Shown here piece by piece: positions 41,665 to 51,202 of a stretch of 64,000 bases of DNA; the first letter of the stretch is position 1; each line of letters starts with the position of its first letter. Location of the stretch: contig NZ_VFQC01000001.1 in NCBI RefSeq assembly GCF_006717075.1, forward strand, positions 496,001-560,000, read 5' to 3'. This DNA comes from Haloactinospora alba. Its GTDB lineage: Bacteria; Actinomycetota; Actinomycetes; Streptosporangiales; Streptosporangiaceae. The translations under genes and the position numbers were made by a program. The notes under the pieces were generated by a model that had not been told where the DNA came from, did not search any database, and saw nothing but the letters and a program-made list of their open reading frames with translations.

Positions 41665-43376
41665 GCAGTACCGACGACGTGACCGAACCCGAGCGGGAGC
41701 AGCGGAGACGGTCGCTGTTCCACTGGAACCCCACCCCCTGGTCGCTGCGCCGCCGGGTCACCGTGCTGCTCGCGGCGGTGGCGGTGGTGCTCATCGCCGC
41801 CGTGTCGACCATCACCGTCTCGGCCTTCAACGCCCGGGACTCGCTGGCGCGCCAGGTGGACGAGCTGACCCCGGCGCAGGCCGCCGTGGAACAGACCATG
41901 TCGGCCTACCTCAACCAGGACAACGGGATCCGGGGCTACGCCCTCACCTCCGACACCGAGTTCCTCACCCCGTACAACGACGGGGTCCAGGACCTGGAGG
42001 AGAGCCGGTCCATCCTGCGGGGGATCGCGGGCAACAACTCCGACATCGACGCCGCCATCGAGGAGCTGCTGGCGGCCGGTGACGCCTGGACCCACGATTT
42101 CGCCGAACCCACCCTGGAGAAGGTGCGTTCCGGCGAGGAGGTCAGCGCCGAGGACTACCGGCTCGGCCGGAAACGGTTCGCGGAGCTGCGCCACGCGGCC
42201 AGTGAGGCCGACAATCGCATCGGCCAGGAACTGTCCCAGGAGCGGGAGCGACTCACCCAGGCCACCCAGCAGGTCGTCGCGCTGCTGATCCTGGTGGGTG
42301 TCGTGGTGGTCGTCCTGTCCGTGTTCCTGTGGGTGATGCTGCAGCACTGGGTGCTGCGGCCGCTGGACGACCTGGGCAACCACCTGCAGCAGGTCTCGGA
42401 GGGCTACTACGCCCACCGGATCGAGTTGGAGGGGCCGCCCGAGATCGAACGGGTCGGCAGGGACGTCGACGTCATGCGGGAACGCATCGTCAGGGACCTG
42501 CACGAGGTCGGTGCGGCGCGCCGCCAGTTGCAGGAGCAGTCGGAGCTGCTCGAACGCCAGACGGACGAGCTGCGCCGCTCCAACCTGGAACTGGAGCAGT
42601 TCGCCTACGTCGCCTCGCACGACCTGCAGGAGCCGTTGCGGAAGGTGGCCAGTTTCTGCCAGCTGCTGCAGCGCCGTTACCGGGGGCAGCTCGACGAGCG
42701 CGCCGACTCCTACATCGACTTCGCCGTCGAGGGCGCCAAACGCATGCAGACCCTCATCAACGACCTGTTGGCGTTCTCCCGGGTGGGGCGTACGAAGGAG
42801 TTCACGGAGGTAGACCTCGACGCCGCGCTCACCGACGCGCTGAGCAGCCTGGAACCCCGGCTGGAGGACGCCGAGGCCGAGGTCACCCGCGAGGATATGC
42901 CGACCGTGGAGGGCGACCGGACCCTGTTGACCCAGGTGTTCTTCAACCTCGTCGGCAACGCGGTGAAGTTCCGCGGTACGGAACCGGCACGGGTGCACGT
43001 CAGTGTCGAACGGGACGGTGACGAGTGGGTTTTCTGCTGTTCGGACAACGGCATCGGGATCGACCCGCAGTACGCGGAACGTATCTTCGTGATCTTCCAG
43101 CGGCTGCACACCCGGGACAAATACGGTGGCACCGGTATCGGCCTGGCCATGTGCAAGAAGATCGTGGAGTTCCACGGAGGACGGATCTGGCTGGGCGCCA
43201 CGGAGGAGAACGTGGGTACCCGCATATGCTGGTCGTTGCCCGCCCTCGACAGCGGCGGAACGGACGAGCGCGACACCGCGGCCCAGTCCCCGAAGGAGCC
43301 CGCGTCCGAGCCGGAAGCGGACGAGGACACCGCGCACACGGCCGGGCACGCGGACGACGACACCGAGAAGGTCTGA
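41661..43376 (+). CDS. Sensor histidine kinase with CHASE3 and HAMP
   Basis: 571 residues. Membrane helices at 34-54 and 206-228; between them a CHASE3 sensor ([27 protein letters not shown]). HAMP follows, then a coiled coil. HisKA with His320 ([11 protein letters not shown]), and HATPase with [15 protein letters not shown] and GTGIGLAMC. The C-terminal 50 residues are acidic and disordered. CHASE3 suggests an extracytoplasmic signal. Lies between the receiver-phosphatase and a lone receiver, both likely phosphoacceptors. GTGA overlap with the phosphatase gene. Confidence 0.92.
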   Translation: MSSTDDVTEPEREQRRRSLFHWNPTPWSLRRRVTVLLAAVAVVLIAAVSTITVSAFNARDSLARQVDELTPAQAAVEQTMSAYLNQDNGIRGYALTSDTEFLTPYNDGVQDLEESRSILRGIAGNNSDIDAAIEELLAAGDAWTHDFAEPTLEKVRSGEEVSAEDYRLGRKRFAELRHAASEADNRIGQELSQERERLTQATQQVVALLILVGVVVVVLSVFLWVMLQHWVLRPLDDLGNHLQQVSEGYYAHRIELEGPPEIERVGRDVDVMRERIVRDLHEVGAARRQLQEQSELLERQTDELRRSNLELEQFAYVASHDLQEPLRKVASFCQLLQRRYRGQLDERADSYIDFAVEGAKRMQTLINDLLAFSRVGRTKEFTEVDLDAALTDALSSLEPRLEDAEAEVTREDMPTVEGDRTLLTQVFFNLVGNAVKFRGTEPARVHVSVERDGDEWVFCCSDNGIGIDPQYAERIFVIFQRLHTRDKYGGTGIGLAMCKKIVEFHGGRIWLGATEENVGTRICWSLPALDSGGTDERDTAAQSPKEPASEPEADEDTAHTAGHADDDTEKV

Positions 43377-43380
43377 GACA

Positions 43381-43827
43381 TTGACTGAGAACGAGGAGGG
43401 GCACCCCATAGAGGTGCTGCTGGTCGAGGACGATCCCGGTGATGTCCTGATGACGAAGGAGGCGTTCGCGGAACACAAGGTCGGCAACCGGCTGCACGTG
43501 GCCTCCGACGGGGTCGAGGCGCTGCGGTTCCTCCGCAGGGAGGGAGAGCACGCCGACGCTCCGCAGCCGCACCTCATCCTGCTCGACCTCAACCTGCCCC
43601 GCAAGGACGGCCGGGAGGTGCTCGAGGAGGTCAAGAAGGACGACACGCTGTCGCACATCCCCATCGTGGTACTCACCACCTCGGAGGCCGAGGAGGACAT
43701 CCTGCGCAGCTACCGGTTGCACGCCAACGCCTACGTGGCCAAACCCGTCGACTTCGACCAGTTCATCCAGGTGGTCCAGCAGATCGACGACTTCTTCGTT
43801 ACCGTGGTGCGGCTCCCCCGAGGTTGA
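43381..43827 (+). CDS. Single-domain response regulator (Rcp1-like)
   Basis: 148 residues, TTG start 4 bp after the kinase stop, with GAGAAGG upstream. Receiver: VEDDPGD, acceptor Asp69 ([11 protein letters not shown]), [22 protein letters not shown]. No output domain. Such receivers with the VEDDPGD and NLPRKDG motifs are usually paired with phytochrome-like or CHASE3 kinases. Could act as a phosphate sink or signal to another partner. Confidence 0.9.
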   Translation: MTENEEGHPIEVLLVEDDPGDVLMTKEAFAEHKVGNRLHVASDGVEALRFLRREGEHADAPQPHLILLDLNLPRKDGREVLEEVKKDDTLSHIPIVVLTTSEAEEDILRSYRLHANAYVAKPVDFDQFIQVVQQIDDFFVTVVRLPRG

Positions 43828-43849
43828 ACTGGAATACGGTGGCAGAACG

Positions 43850-44377
43850 ATGAGTGTGCCGGAACCCCGCGATCCCGCCGGGCCCTACCGCGTGTGCCTG
43901 GTGTGCCTGGGCAACATCTGCCGTTCCCCGATGGCGGCCCAGGTGCTGTGGTCCCATCTGGAACGCGCCGGACTGGCCGGCGCCGTCGAGGTCGACAGTG
44001 CCGGTACGGGTGACTGGCACGTCGGCTCGGACATGGACCCCCGGGCGGCGTCCACCCTGCGGATACACGGGTACTTCACGGACCATGCCGCGCGGCGGTT
44101 CGACCCCGCCTGGTTCGCGGAGCGCGACCTCGTGCTGGCGATGGACCGCGACAACTACGACGACCTGCGTAGGCTCGCCTCCAGCGTGGGAGCCGACCCG
44201 GACCGGCTGCGGATGTTCCGTTCGTTCGCCACCGACACCGACCCCGCGTCCGAGGTCCCGGATCCGTACTACGGCGGTAAGGACGGCTTCGGCACGGTGC
44301 TGACCATGATCGAGAGCGCCGCGGCCGGGCTGGTCGGGGAACTCGCCGCGCGGCTGGGCACACAGCGAGCGGACTGA
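43850..44377 (+). CDS. Low-molecular-weight protein tyrosine phosphatase
   Basis: 175 residues. CLGNICRSP P-loop with Cys19 and Arg25, and VPDPYYGG (general acid Asp) near the C-terminus. Removes phosphate from tyrosine; bacterial homologues regulate exopolysaccharide and virulence kinases. Standard length. 22 bp after the receiver gene, probably co-transcribed with the signalling set. Confidence 0.93.
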   Translation: MSVPEPRDPAGPYRVCLVCLGNICRSPMAAQVLWSHLERAGLAGAVEVDSAGTGDWHVGSDMDPRAASTLRIHGYFTDHAARRFDPAWFAERDLVLAMDRDNYDDLRRLASSVGADPDRLRMFRSFATDTDPASEVPDPYYGGKDGFGTVLTMIESAAAGLVGELAARLGTQRAD

Positions 44378-44411
44378 GCGCGAACCGAGCCGACGTCACG
44401 AGGAGGAACGC

Positions 44412-45281
44412 GTGCGCCCCGTCACCGAGCGTGTCGCCGAACTCACCGGCCGGGAGATCACCCGGCTCGTCCCGCTCGGCGCCAGCCACGAGTGGGAGCT
44501 GTACCGTGCCGCGCCCGACACCGGAGAGTCCCTGTTCGTCAAGGCGCTCCCGGAGACGACCCCCGATACGGCGTTCTCGGGCCTGTTCGACACCGAGGCC
44601 CGCGGCCTGGCGTGGCTGGGCGCCTCCTCATCCGCGCCGGTGCCCCGAGTCGCCGGATGGGACGCGCACACCCTCGTGATGTCGTGGGTGGAGCAACACC
44701 CGCCCACCCCGGCGGCGGCGGAACGGTTCGGCCGGCAGCTGGCGGCGATGCACCTGTCCGGAGCGGACACGTTCGGCGCCGACCGCGACGGCTACATCGG
44801 CCCGCTCCCGCTGGACAACACCCCGTGCGACACGTGGCCCGAGTTCTACGCGCGCCGCCGGCTGGAGCCCTACCTCCGCCGGGCCGCGGACAGCGGGGCG
44901 CTGACCCCCGCCGACGTGCGCGAGGTCGAACGGGTCATCGACCGGATCGACGGTCTCACCGGCGAACCCGAACCGCCGGCCCGGGTGCACGGCGACCTGT
45001 GGAGCGGCAACGTGCTGTGGCAGGACGACGGCGCGGTCGTGATCGACCCCGCGGCGCACGGCGGGCACCGCGAGGTCGACCTCGCCATGCTCGCGCTGTT
45101 CGGCCTGCCCCACCTGGACCGGGTGCGCGACGCCTACAACGAGGCCGCCCCGCTCAAGGACGGGTGGCGCTCCCGGATCGCCCTGCACCAGCTGCACCCG
45201 CTGCTGGTGCACGTGTGCCTGTTCGGCGCCGCCTACCGGACCACCACCCTGGAGGCGGCGCGGGCGGCGCTGCGCGGCTAG
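44412..45281 (+). CDS. Fructosamine kinase family protein
   Basis: 289 residues. Kinase-like fold with HGDLWSGNV (catalytic loop) and IDPAAHGGHREVDLAM (metal-binding loop) as in fructosamine-3-kinases, which phosphorylate ketoamines and help remove glycation products. Full length. GTG start after GGAGGAACG. Its TAG stop is formed by a CTAG sequence at the border of the IS element that follows, so the gene is intact. Confidence 0.9.
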   Translation: MRPVTERVAELTGREITRLVPLGASHEWELYRAAPDTGESLFVKALPETTPDTAFSGLFDTEARGLAWLGASSSAPVPRVAGWDAHTLVMSWVEQHPPTPAAAERFGRQLAAMHLSGADTFGADRDGYIGPLPLDNTPCDTWPEFYARRRLEPYLRRAADSGALTPADVREVERVIDRIDGLTGEPEPPARVHGDLWSGNVLWQDDGAVVIDPAAHGGHREVDLAMLALFGLPHLDRVRDAYNEAAPLKDGWRSRIALHQLHPLLVHVCLFGAAYRTTTLEAARAALRG

Positions 45282-45340
45282 GTCCTGTTTAAGAAGTCCG
45301 GCTTGTCCTGCTTCTCCGGCATGTCGGGGCTGCGCATGAG

Positions 45341-45396
45341 CGAGGTCTCCGGTAGATGGGACAACGACCAAGCAGCCCATCTACACGGAGACCTCG
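45341..45396 (+). promoter_or_regulatory. Hairpin in front of the transposase start
   Basis: CGAGGTCTCCG (45341-45351) pairs with CGGAGACCTCG (45386-45396) and GTAGATGGG (45352-45360) pairs with CCCATCTAC (45376-45384), with a single A bulge. The GTG start is the next base after the right arm, whose GGAG would be the only Shine-Dalgarno candidate. Transcripts entering from outside would hide the start, as in other IS elements that limit read-through expression. Confidence 0.75.
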
Positions 45397-46305
45397 GTGG
45401 CCAGGGTATCGATCGGAGGACGCAACGATCTCACCGACAAGCAGTGGCGCGTGCTCGAACCGCTGCTGCCCGCCAGGAGCGGACGCGGAAAGCCGCCCAT
45501 ATGGAGCCGCCGCCAACTGCTGGACGGCATCCGCTGGCGCACCCGCATCGGCGCGCCCTGGCGCGACGTGCCCGAACGCTACGGCCACTGGCAATCGGTC
45601 TACCACCTGCTGCGGACCTGGCAGCGCGCCGGGATCTGGACACTGATCGCGGCGAAACTGCGGGCCTGGGCCGATACGGCCGGGCTCATCGACTGGCGGG
45701 TCTCGGTCGACTCCACGACGTGCCGGGCCCACCCCCACGCCGCCGGCGCCCGCCGCACCCCCTACGACCAGGTCGAACCGCCCGGGGACGAACCCCGCGA
45801 CCACGCACTGGGACGCTCGCGCGGCGGGTGGGGCACCAAGCTCCACCTCGCCGGAGAGCAGGGCCGCAAACCCCTGGCGGTGGTGGTGGGCGCCGGCCAC
45901 CGCGGCGACAGCCCGCAGTTCGCGCGAGTGCTGGAGCGCATCCGCGTGGCCCGCCCGGGGCCAGGGCGCCCGCGCACCCGGCCCGACCGCGTGCTGGCCG
46001 ACAAGGCCTACTCCTCCCGGAGCAATCGCGCCTACCTACGGCGCAGGAAGATCCCCGCGACCATCGCCGAGCCCGCCGACCAGCGGGCCCACCGCAAAGC
46101 CCGGGGGTCGGCGGGCGGCCGGCCGCCCGCTTTCGATGCCCGGGCCTATCGGGACCGCCATGCGGTGGAGTGCGGCGTAGGGCTGCTCAAGCAATTCCGC
46201 GCGGTGGCCACGCGCTACGACAAGCTCGCCCTGCGCTACGAGGCCACGGTCCACATCGCCGTGATCGACATCTGGCTACGCGACCTCGCAACAACACCTT
46301 CTTAA
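45397..46305 (+). CDS. IS5-family transposase
   Basis: 302 residues. N-terminal DUF4096-like region (LTDKQWRVLEPLLPA, WRTRIGAPWRDVPERYGHWQSVYHLLRTWQRAG), then DDE core with SVDSTTCRAH, LADKAYSS and HAVECGVGLLKQFRAVATRYDK giving the acidic triad. Full length and no frameshift; it may be active. Starts at a GTG directly after a hairpin. Confidence 0.93.
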   Translation: MARVSIGGRNDLTDKQWRVLEPLLPARSGRGKPPIWSRRQLLDGIRWRTRIGAPWRDVPERYGHWQSVYHLLRTWQRAGIWTLIAAKLRAWADTAGLIDWRVSVDSTTCRAHPHAAGARRTPYDQVEPPGDEPRDHALGRSRGGWGTKLHLAGEQGRKPLAVVVGAGHRGDSPQFARVLERIRVARPGPGRPRTRPDRVLADKAYSSRSNRAYLRRRKIPATIAEPADQRAHRKARGSAGGRPPAFDARAYRDRHAVECGVGLLKQFRAVATRYDKLALRYEATVHIAVIDIWLRDLATTPS

Positions 46306-46312
46306 ACACGGC

Positions 46313-46350
46313 CTAGGTCCTGTTTTGGGCGCTGTTCGTCACGAGCGGCG
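46313..46350. repeat. Relic of a MITE terminus
   Basis: 38 bases match the right end of the MITE at 51343-51510 in opposite orientation, starting CTAGGTCCTGTTTTGGGCGC and continuing with one substitution and a shorter T run. It abuts the IS right end and also supplies the last codons (RRS) and stop of the minus-strand gene below. Confidence 0.8.
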
Positions 46351-46941
46351 CCCGCCGAGCGGGGCCCGACGTCGGGACGGTCCGCCCCGCGCGCGGCGCG
46401 TACGGCCGAACGGTTTGACCGTGCTCAGCACCGACGTCAACGCCAGTACCGACAGCGCCACCGACAGCGCGACCAGCGTCCGCAGCCGCGCGATGTCGGC
46501 AGGCAGGGCGCCGTCCCGCGCCGTCTCCGCCAGGTCCAGCACCTGCGGCCCCAGGGAGAGGTTGCTGCCGAGCACGAGAACGACGGTCAACCCCAGCTTG
46601 AGCGCCACCCAGTAGTAACGGAACACCCCCCACGGAGTGCCCACCGCCAGGACCAGGCCGGTACCCAACGAGGCGAGGCTGACCGGCGCCACCAGTGCGG
46701 TGACGAGCAGGCCCGCCGCGCTGTAGGCGTCGGCGGCGCGGGCGGGGTCGTCGCGGGCCGTACCGAGGGCGAGCAGCGCCACGAGCGAGGCGTGGAGCCC
46801 CAGCCACCCGACCGAGGTGATGACGTGCGCGCTCAGCAGCGCGGAGCGCCACCGCCGGGGCAGCCGGAGCCGCGCCTGACCGGACGCGGGCACCGGCCGG
46901 GTGGGCTCCGGTGCGGCCGTGGAACGGACCCGTTCCGTCAC
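46339..46941 (-). CDS. Four-helix membrane protein
   Basis: 200 residues from GTG overlapping the upstream stop (GTGA). Four hydrophobic segments between residues 33 and 170 (HVITSVGWLGLHASLVALLALG, then ALVAPVSLASLGTGLVLA, WVALKLGLTVVLVLG, LVALSVALSVLALTSVLS). Resembles DUF2269 family integral membrane proteins. Its C-terminal tail is arginine-rich and its last codons come from a repeat relic, so the original end may have been different. Function unknown. Confidence 0.65.
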   Translation of the reverse strand: MTERVRSTAAPEPTRPVPASGQARLRLPRRWRSALLSAHVITSVGWLGLHASLVALLALGTARDDPARAADAYSAAGLLVTALVAPVSLASLGTGLVLAVGTPWGVFRYYWVALKLGLTVVLVLGSNLSLGPQVLDLAETARDGALPADIARLRTLVALSVALSVLALTSVLSTVKPFGRTRRARGGPSRRRAPLGGRRS

Positions 46942-47252
46942 GGTCGCCTCCCGGAGGAACCGCCGACGGTCCAGCCCAGGGCCGCGGCGCGTTCCCGGAA
47001 CTCGTCGGCGTCGATGTCGCCGCGCGCGAAACGCTCGGCCAGAACGCGCCTGGCCGCGCCCTCGGGCGGTTCGGCCGAACCGCCCCGTGCGGCGTCGCCG
47101 GAGCGGCGGGCCAGGTACCACACGGCCAGACCGAGCAGCGCGAGGAACAGGAGGAGCAGCAGGGGGCCGGCGAGAAACGCCGCCGGACACGCTTCCCAGG
47201 GTGGTGTGTGCCGGATCGTCGCGAGGACTCCGGCGAGTACTGTCGTGTTCAT
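46938..47252 (-). CDS. SHOCT-domain membrane protein
   Basis: 104 residues. One hydrophobic helix (residues 28-48, GPLLLLLFLALLGLAVWYLA), then a short linker and a C-terminal SHOCT helix pair, RRVLAERFARGDIDADEFRERAAAL. SHOCT proteins are small oligomerising or regulatory modules. Coupled to the four-helix membrane protein by GTGA overlap. Divergent from the kinase operon. Confidence 0.8.
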   Translation of the reverse strand: MNTTVLAGVLATIRHTPPWEACPAAFLAGPLLLLLFLALLGLAVWYLARRSGDAARGGSAEPPEGAARRVLAERFARGDIDADEFRERAAALGWTVGGSSGRRP

Positions 47253-47384
47253 GGTTCCAGCGTCCCGACGGCGCTCGCGCGTGTCGTCGGCCGTGGCGCG
47301 TCCTTTCGGCTACGCACCGGCGCGTAGGGCGGATACGCGGTGCGGACGACGTCAGCCGGCGGGGCGCTCGCTACCCTGAACGGC

Positions 47385-48635
47385 GTGGACACCCCTGTGG
47401 AACCCGCGGGACAGGCCGGCCGGTCCCGGTGGAGGCGGAAGCTCGCCCTGGACGCGCCCCTGGGACTGGTGGCGGGTGCGCTCACGCTGCTGGGAGCCCA
47501 CTGGCACGCCGCCCGGTCGAACGGTTGGGACCCCGGCCCTCCGGGAGCGCAGGGCCCTCCCGGGCCGCCGTGGGGCGCTGCCGGGGACGTCGGGCTCCCG
47601 CCGAGCGCCTACGCGTGCGCCGTGGTCATCGTCGGCTGCGTGGCCGTGCGCAGGATCTGGCCACGCGGCGCGTTCGCCGTGGCGGCGCTGGCCATCGCGG
47701 TCTTCGTCGGTACCGGTAACGGCTACGGGCCGGTCCTGCTCGGTCCGGCGCTGCTGGTGTTCGCCATGGCGGCGGCGTTCCCACCGCGTAGTTGGGTGCC
47801 GTGGACGGCACTGATGCTGCCGCTGGTGGTGGTCCTGGGACTGGATCGTCCCTACCTCGGGCTGGTCGACACGGACACCGCGGCGCGGCTGGTGCTCGTC
47901 CTGGCGGTGGTGGCCGTGCCGGCGGCGCTGGGGGTGATCGCGCGTACCTACCGGGAGAACGCCCGGCGGGAGCGCGAACGCGCCCTCGCGGAGTCCGCCC
48001 ACCAGGAGCGGCTGCGTATCGCGCGGGAGGTGCACGACGTCGTCGGCCACAGCCTCTCGGTGATCAACATGCAGGCGGGGGCGGCACTGCACGTGCTGGG
48101 CAGCCGTCCGGACCAGGTCGAGTCCTCGCTGACCGCCATCCGGCAGACGAGCAAGGACGCGTTGGACGAGCTGCGCGGCACGCTCGCGGTGTTCCGCGAC
48201 CCCCGGGCCGCGCGGGGTGCCAACCGGGAGCCGCTGCCGGGCCTGGCCGACCTCGACGAGCTCGTGGACTCCTCCTCCGGGGCGGGTGGCCGGGTGGCGA
48301 GCGTGCGCACGGTCGGCGAACCGGTTACGCTTCCCGCGGCCGTGGACCACGCCGCGTACCGCATCGTCCAGGAGGCGCTGACGAACGTGGTGCGGCACGC
48401 CGGCGGTGCCGACGCGGCCGTGCGGATCACCTACCGCCCGCGGGAGGTCGTCGTGGAGGTCACGGACGAGGGGCCGGCCAGGCCCCAGGACGAGCCCGCC
48501 GCCGGCGGCGGCACCGCGGGTATGCGGGAACGCGCCGCCGCGGTCGGGGGAAGCCTGTCGGTCGGGCCGCGGTCCGGCGGCGGTTACGCGGTGCGCGCCG
48601 TGCTGCCGTTGGACACCCCGTCGGAGCGGCCATGA
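47385..48635 (+). CDS. NarL-type sensor histidine kinase with collagen-like loop
   Basis: 416 residues. TACCCT lies 7 bp upstream of GTG 47385, so the transcript is probably leaderless. Several membrane helices between residues 24 and 200, a HisKA_3 domain (LRIAREVHDVVGHSLSVIN), and an HATPase with GTAGMRERAAAVGG. A GPPGAQGPPGPPWG stretch at residues 51-64 has collagen-like Gly-X-Y repeats in the first external loop. Coupled to a response regulator by an ATGA overlap. Signal unknown. Confidence 0.87.
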   Translation: MDTPVEPAGQAGRSRWRRKLALDAPLGLVAGALTLLGAHWHAARSNGWDPGPPGAQGPPGPPWGAAGDVGLPPSAYACAVVIVGCVAVRRIWPRGAFAVAALAIAVFVGTGNGYGPVLLGPALLVFAMAAAFPPRSWVPWTALMLPLVVVLGLDRPYLGLVDTDTAARLVLVLAVVAVPAALGVIARTYRENARRERERALAESAHQERLRIAREVHDVVGHSLSVINMQAGAALHVLGSRPDQVESSLTAIRQTSKDALDELRGTLAVFRDPRAARGANREPLPGLADLDELVDSSSGAGGRVASVRTVGEPVTLPAAVDHAAYRIVQEALTNVVRHAGGADAAVRITYRPREVVVEVTDEGPARPQDEPAAGGGTAGMRERAAAVGGSLSVGPRSGGGYAVRAVLPLDTPSERP

Positions 48636-49285
48636 CGGTGCGGGTGGCGGTGGCCGACGACCAGGCCCTCGTCCGCATGGGGTTGAACGTGCTCATCGAG
48701 GCCGAGGAGGACCTGGAATCCGCCGGGGAGGCGGCGGACGGCCGGCAAGCGGTGGAACTGGTGCGCGCCCGGCATCCCGACGTCATCCTGATGGACGTGC
48801 GGATGCCCGGGATGGACGGCATCGCCGCGCTGCGCGAGATCGCTTCCGACGAGCGGCTGTCCGGGACCCGGGTCGTCGTGCTGACGACGTTCGAACTGGA
48901 CGAGTACGTTTTCGACGCGCTGCGGGGCGGAGCCTGCGGGTTCCTGATCAAGGACAGCGAACCCGCGGAACTGCTGCGCGCCATCCGGCTGGCAGCCGAG
49001 GGCGAGTCGCTGCTGTCCCCGTCGGTGACCCGGCGGGTCATATCCGCCTTCGTGTCGCGGCAGCCGTCCGGGACGCCGCGGCCCGAACTGGGATCGCTCA
49101 CCGAGCGGGAGCGGGAGGTGCTGGCCCTGGTGGGGGAGGGGCTGTCGAACGAGGAGATCGCCGGCCGCCTCGTGGTCAGCCCGGACACAGCACGCACCCA
49201 CGTCAGCAGGGCCATGGTGAAACTGCACGCCCGGGACCGCGCGCAGCTGGTCGTGCTGGCCTACCGCGCCGGGCTGGTCGGCTGA
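48632..49285 (+). CDS. NarL/FixJ response regulator
   Basis: 217 residues, ATG overlapping the kinase stop. Receiver with Asp55 (ILMDVRMPG), Thr/Lys switch (VVLTTFELDEY, IKDS), then a LuxR HTH (LTEREREVLALVGEGLSNEEIAGRLVVSPDTARTHVSR). Binds DNA as dimer when phosphorylated. Standard length. The target genes are not apparent; the pair may control its own or neighbouring promoters. Confidence 0.94.
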   Translation: MTVRVAVADDQALVRMGLNVLIEAEEDLESAGEAADGRQAVELVRARHPDVILMDVRMPGMDGIAALREIASDERLSGTRVVVLTTFELDEYVFDALRGGACGFLIKDSEPAELLRAIRLAAEGESLLSPSVTRRVISAFVSRQPSGTPRPELGSLTEREREVLALVGEGLSNEEIAGRLVVSPDTARTHVSRAMVKLHARDRAQLVVLAYRAGLVG

Positions 49286-49301
49286 GGCCGCGGCGCGGCG
49301 C

Positions 49302-50225
49302 TCACCCCTTCACGCTCCCGGCGAGCAGGCCGCGCACGAAGTAGCGCTGCAGCGCGAAGAACACCAGCAGTGGCACGATCATCGACACGAACGCGCCGGC
49401 GGTGAGCCGCTGCCACTCGTCGCCGCGGGTGCCGGCCAGTTCCGCCAGGCGGACGGTGAGCGGCGCCACCTCCACACTGCCGCCGGCGAAGATCAGCGCG
49501 ACCAGCAGGTCGTTCCACACCCACAGGAACTGGAAGATCGCCAGTGACACCAGGGCGGGCACCGTCAGGGGCAGAACGATCCGCCGGAATATGGCGCCGT
49601 GGCCCGCCCCGTCGGCACGGGCGGCCTCGATGAGGGTGCGCGGCAGTTGGGAGACGAAGTTGTGCATGAGGAAGATGCCCAGCGGGAGGCCGAAGATGGT
49701 GTGGGCGAGCCACACCGTGGTGAACTGGAACGCTCCGGACAGTTCCCATGCCGGCATGACCTGCACCCCGCCGACGGAGATCCCCTCGGAGAACACCTGC
49801 AGCAGCGGTACCAGCGACATCTGGAGCGGGACGATCTGCAGCGCGAATATCCCCACGAAGAGCCAGTCGCGTCCGGGGAAGCGCATCCACGCCAGGCCGT
49901 AGGCGCTCAGCGCCGCGATCCCGACCACGAAGACCATGGTGGGGACGGCGATGGTGAAGGAGTTGACGAAGTAGCTGGCGAGCTGCCCGGAGGTGGCGTC
50001 GCCGAACAGGACCTCGTCGTAGTTGCGCAGGGTCACCTCCGGCTGGGAGAGGAACGTCCACCAGCCGGAGGTTTTGATGTGCTCCTCGGGACGCAGCGAG
50101 GAGATGAGCAGTCCCGCCGTCGGGACGGTCCACAGGACGGCGAGCACGAGTGCCGCCACACTGCCGGCGTGGCCGGACAGGCGCTGTCCGACACGCCGCA
50201 CGGCCGGTGTCGTCGCGGGGGTCAC
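49302..50225 (-). CDS. Sugar ABC transporter permease (MalG type)
   Basis: 307 residues, six membrane helices. Contains the EAA motif, IEAARADGAGHGAIFRRIVLPL, that contacts the ATPase. CUT1 class carbohydrate permease. GTGA overlap with the other permease gene upstream. No ATPase gene is present; CUT1 systems of actinomycetes commonly share a distant MsiK-type ATPase. Confidence 0.92.
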   Translation of the reverse strand: MTPATTPAVRRVGQRLSGHAGSVAALVLAVLWTVPTAGLLISSLRPEEHIKTSGWWTFLSQPEVTLRNYDEVLFGDATSGQLASYFVNSFTIAVPTMVFVVGIAALSAYGLAWMRFPGRDWLFVGIFALQIVPLQMSLVPLLQVFSEGISVGGVQVMPAWELSGAFQFTTVWLAHTIFGLPLGIFLMHNFVSQLPRTLIEAARADGAGHGAIFRRIVLPLTVPALVSLAIFQFLWVWNDLLVALIFAGGSVEVAPLTVRLAELAGTRGDEWQRLTAGAFVSMIVPLLVFFALQRYFVRGLLAGSVKG

Positions 50226-51202
50226 TGGGCCTCCCTAGTGCGCCGGGTGTTGCGGATCTGGATGAGAACGAGCGGGATGACCAGGACGAACAGGAAGACG
50301 GCCAGCGCGGACCCGTGGCCGAGCTCGCTGTAACGGAACGCCTGGTTGTACATCTCGTTCGCGATGACGGAGGTGGAGAACTGGCCCCCGGTCATAGTCC
50401 GCACGATGTCGAAGACCTTCAGGGTCTGTACGGAGATCGTGATCAGCACGACCGTGGCCGTCGGCCACACGCTGGGCAGTGTGATGCGCCAGAAGAGCTG
50501 CCAGCCATTCACCCCGTCGATCCGGGCGGCCTCGACGATGTCGGCAGGGATGGCCTTGATGGCGGCGGACAGCACCACCATCGCGAACCCGGCCTGGATC
50601 CAGATCAGGACGACGATGAGCAGCAGCGTGTTCAGCGGTTCGATGAGCAGCCACTGGCGCGGTTCGCCGCCGGCCCACACGACGAGCTGGTTCAGGATCC
50701 CGATCTGGTCGTCCTGGGGCCGCTTGTAGGCGTAGACGAACTTCCAGATGATGCTGGCGCCGACGAACGATATCGCCATCGGCATGAACAGCAGCGACTT
50801 GGCGACGGCCTCGAACCGCGAACGGTCCACCAGTACCGCGTAGACCAGGCCGACCGCTGTGGCCAGCACCGGGGCGAGAACCACCCACAGCAGCGTGTTG
50901 CGCAGCACCACCAGCGTCTCGGGCTCGGTGAACATCCACACGTAGTTGCCCAGGCCCACCCAGGTGTCGCCGGAGCCGTCCATGAACGACAGCACGGTGG
51001 TGCGGGTCGCCGGGTAGACGAGTCCGCCCAACAGCAGGAGGGCGGCCGGACTGAGGAAGCACAGCGCCTGCCACCAGTCGTACCTGGTGCGGGGCCCCTG
51101 GTCGACGACGATCAGCAGCAGTCCCACGGCGGCGAGGAACGCCGACACGCCGATCGCCAACCAGAGAAGTTTGGGCAGCTCGGTGAGGATGTCGAAACCC
51201 AT
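50222..51202 (-). CDS. Sugar ABC transporter permease (MalF type)
   Basis: 326 residues from ATG with GGAAGGA upstream. Extra N-terminal helix, then a permease domain with EAARIDGVNGWQLFWRITLPS. Pairs with the MalG-type permease. A 168-bp MITE separates it from the solute-binding protein gene, though the operon direction is kept, so transcription must pass through it. Confidence 0.92.
   Translation of the reverse strand: MGFDILTELPKLLWLAIGVSAFLAAVGLLLIVVDQGPRTRYDWWQALCFLSPAALLLLGGLVYPATRTTVLSFMDGSGDTWVGLGNYVWMFTEPETLVVLRNTLLWVVLAPVLATAVGLVYAVLVDRSRFEAVAKSLLFMPMAISFVGASIIWKFVYAYKRPQDDQIGILNQLVVWAGGEPRQWLLIEPLNTLLLIVVLIWIQAGFAMVVLSAAIKAIPADIVEAARIDGVNGWQLFWRITLPSVWPTATVVLITISVQTLKVFDIVRTMTGGQFSTSVIANEMYNQAFRYSELGHGSALAVFLFVLVIPLVLIQIRNTRRTREAQ

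Larger units (their letters stand above)
45281..46313 (+). mobile_element. IS5-family insertion sequence, intact
   Basis: About 1033 bp with imperfect ends GGTCCTGTTTAAGAAG at left and its match GGCCGTGTTTAAGAAG (reverse complement of the right end). CTAG is found on both sides (45278-45281 and 46313-46316), so the target duplication is TA or CTAG. One transposase gene fills it. A 20-bp hairpin precedes the transposase start. It lies between a fructosamine kinase gene and a relic of a related element. The left end is also similar to the nearby MITE. Confidence 0.85.
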
